DNA of 64,000 bases from an uncultured Clostridia bacterium (GTDB taxonomy: Bacteria > Bacillota > Clostridia > Christensenellales > UBA3700). The stretch lies in contig CAOKSY010000001.1 in NCBI GenBank assembly GCA_948471525.1, forward strand, positions 62,001-126,000, in the 5' to 3' direction. This document shows positions 63,436 through 64,000 of the stretch, piece by piece (the stretch's first letter is position 1; each line of letters starts with the position of its first letter). The translations under genes were made by a program, and so were the position numbers. The notes under the pieces were generated by a model that searched no databases, was not told where the DNA came from, and worked only from the letters and a program-made list of their open reading frames with translations.

Positions 63436-63580
63436 CACTAGGCTACGAGTAGCCTAGTTCGTCCACGCAATATAAATATCAAAAAAAGCGTGGCTTCACG
63501 CTACGCCTTAATCTCTACGACCTGTGGCTTACCGAATATTCCCTATGGGAACTACGGTAATAGCCGCGCTTTTTTTAGAT
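63436..63580. other. Strongly folded intergenic region
   Basis: Several stems lie here. ACTAGGCTAC/GTAGCCTAGT (63437-63458) is a near-perfect palindrome. Others are CCACGC/GCGTGG, AGCGTG-GCTT-CACGCT and GGCTTACCG/CGGTAATAGCC, and the segment is flanked by AAAAAAAGCG and CGCTTTTTTT. No reading frame fits. It could be a structured RNA or a small mobile repeat. Confidence 0.5.
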
Positions 63581-63601
63581 ACATATTATATTTATTATTC
63601 C

Positions 63602-64000
63602 TTATTCCAAGGTGCCGCTGCCGACGAATATTCCCGCTGCCGCCAATGCAGATTTGAATTCATCCATTTTACCTTCGGGATCCGCCGTCGTATCGAGTAT
63701 GATTATTTCAACTTCGGGATCGCCGTCGCTCTTCTTGGTGAAAGTCGTGTCCTTCCACTCCCAACCGATCGCTTCGATATAAGCTACCTTTGCTTCGTTG
63801 CTTTCATAGAAAAGGAATTCGCCGAAAGTCTTTACCGTCTTGGGCAATAAAATGTCTTCAAACTGTATGCCCGCAAAAGCATAGCCCTTGATCTCGACAA
63901 TGGAAGTGATCTGCTTGCCTTCTTCATCCAAAAATCTGAATATCTTGCCCTCGGAATTGGAAGAATCCTTATCGTATGCACCGTAATACGCGTATACTAT
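63602..64000 (-). CDS. Repeat-type surface protein, C-terminal end (partial)
   Basis: An open frame enters from the right edge and stops at 63602, giving at least 132 residues. The segment IKGYAFAGIQFEDILLPKTVKTFGEFLFY resembles a leucine-rich repeat of the BspA/LRR_5 type found in surface proteins of gut Clostridia. An acidic end with DPEGKMDEFKSALAAAG follows. No membrane anchor is seen at the C terminus. The start and the rest of the repeats are outside the window. Confidence 0.6.
   Translation of the reverse strand: MVYAYYGAYDKDSSNSEGKIFRFLDEEGKQITSIVEIKGYAFAGIQFEDILLPKTVKTFGEFLFYESNEAKVAYIEAIGWEWKDTTFTKKSDGDPEVEIIILDTTADPEGKMDEFKSALAAAGIFVGSGTLE

Overview
The window looks like chromosome of an uncultured spore-forming Clostridia-type Bacillota with the right-hand part of a prophage at its left end. 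Evidence for the host lineage: a gerA-type germinant receptor operon, a SPOCS/LysM sporulation protein, a Veg homologue, a YerC/TrpR-like regulator, and Gram-positive style ribosome binding sites and sigma-A promoters (TTGACA-17-TATAAT) throughout. No tRNA, rRNA or CRISPR array was found.

Bases 1 to about 9,750 are prophage. Tail genes (tail protein end, tail hub-like protein, Ala-rich coiled-coil fibre, receptor-binding-like protein) lead into a complete diversity-generating retroelement (DGR). It has a variable repeat at the 3' end of the receptor-binding gene, a GC hairpin just after it, a template repeat and a DGR-type reverse transcriptase. Within the 107-base repeat pair, 12 of the 13 differences fall on template adenines. 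An XhlA-like protein and a holin-like protein follow. Facing them is a lysogeny unit (Xre repressor plus a membrane protein with a HIRAN-like domain). To its right lie a regulatory region with two strong rightward promoters with operator-like inverted repeats, a leftward repressor promoter and a possible antisense RNA, then four small early genes and a DDE (rve) recombinase. The junction with the host is somewhere between 9,600 and 9,900.

Bases 9,900-15,900 are housekeeping: rpsF-ssb-rpsR with a leader hairpin, gltX, a PepV-like dipeptidase, a dGTPase-like HD protein and a YgjP-like metallopeptidase. Bases 16,000-27,000 carry glycan-degrading enzymes (GH38 alpha-mannosidase, GH16 glucanase-like lipoprotein, GH2 beta-mannosidase), a membrane metallophosphoesterase and an amino-acid ABC transporter operon. 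The binding protein of that operon appears circularly permuted: its first strand sits at the C terminus. Bases 27,100-30,770 hold the germinant receptor operon.

Bases 30,800-39,000 deal with amino sugars and surface polysaccharide: an esterase, nagA, an unknown lipoprotein, a NahK-like kinase, galE and a CapD-like membrane dehydratase. A queuosine-precursor-transporter pseudogene with an internal deletion follows. Bases 39,800-43,650 are a pgk-tpiA-gpmI glycolysis operon with a palindrome in its promoter. Bases 43,650-49,550 hold two membrane proteins of unknown role, a DUF378-type protein, ispE, an aldo/keto reductase, the SPOCS/LysM protein and veg. Bases 49,600-53,150 form a response regulator/ABC exporter/histidine kinase module. 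Bases 53,100-57,460 form metF, a MetH reactivation subunit, metH and a NUDIX hydrolase. Bases 57,700-62,300 hold leuS, serS and a DUF1624-like acyltransferase. The right end holds a GNAT acetyltransferase, a strongly folded intergenic stretch and the end of a repeat-type surface protein running out of the window.
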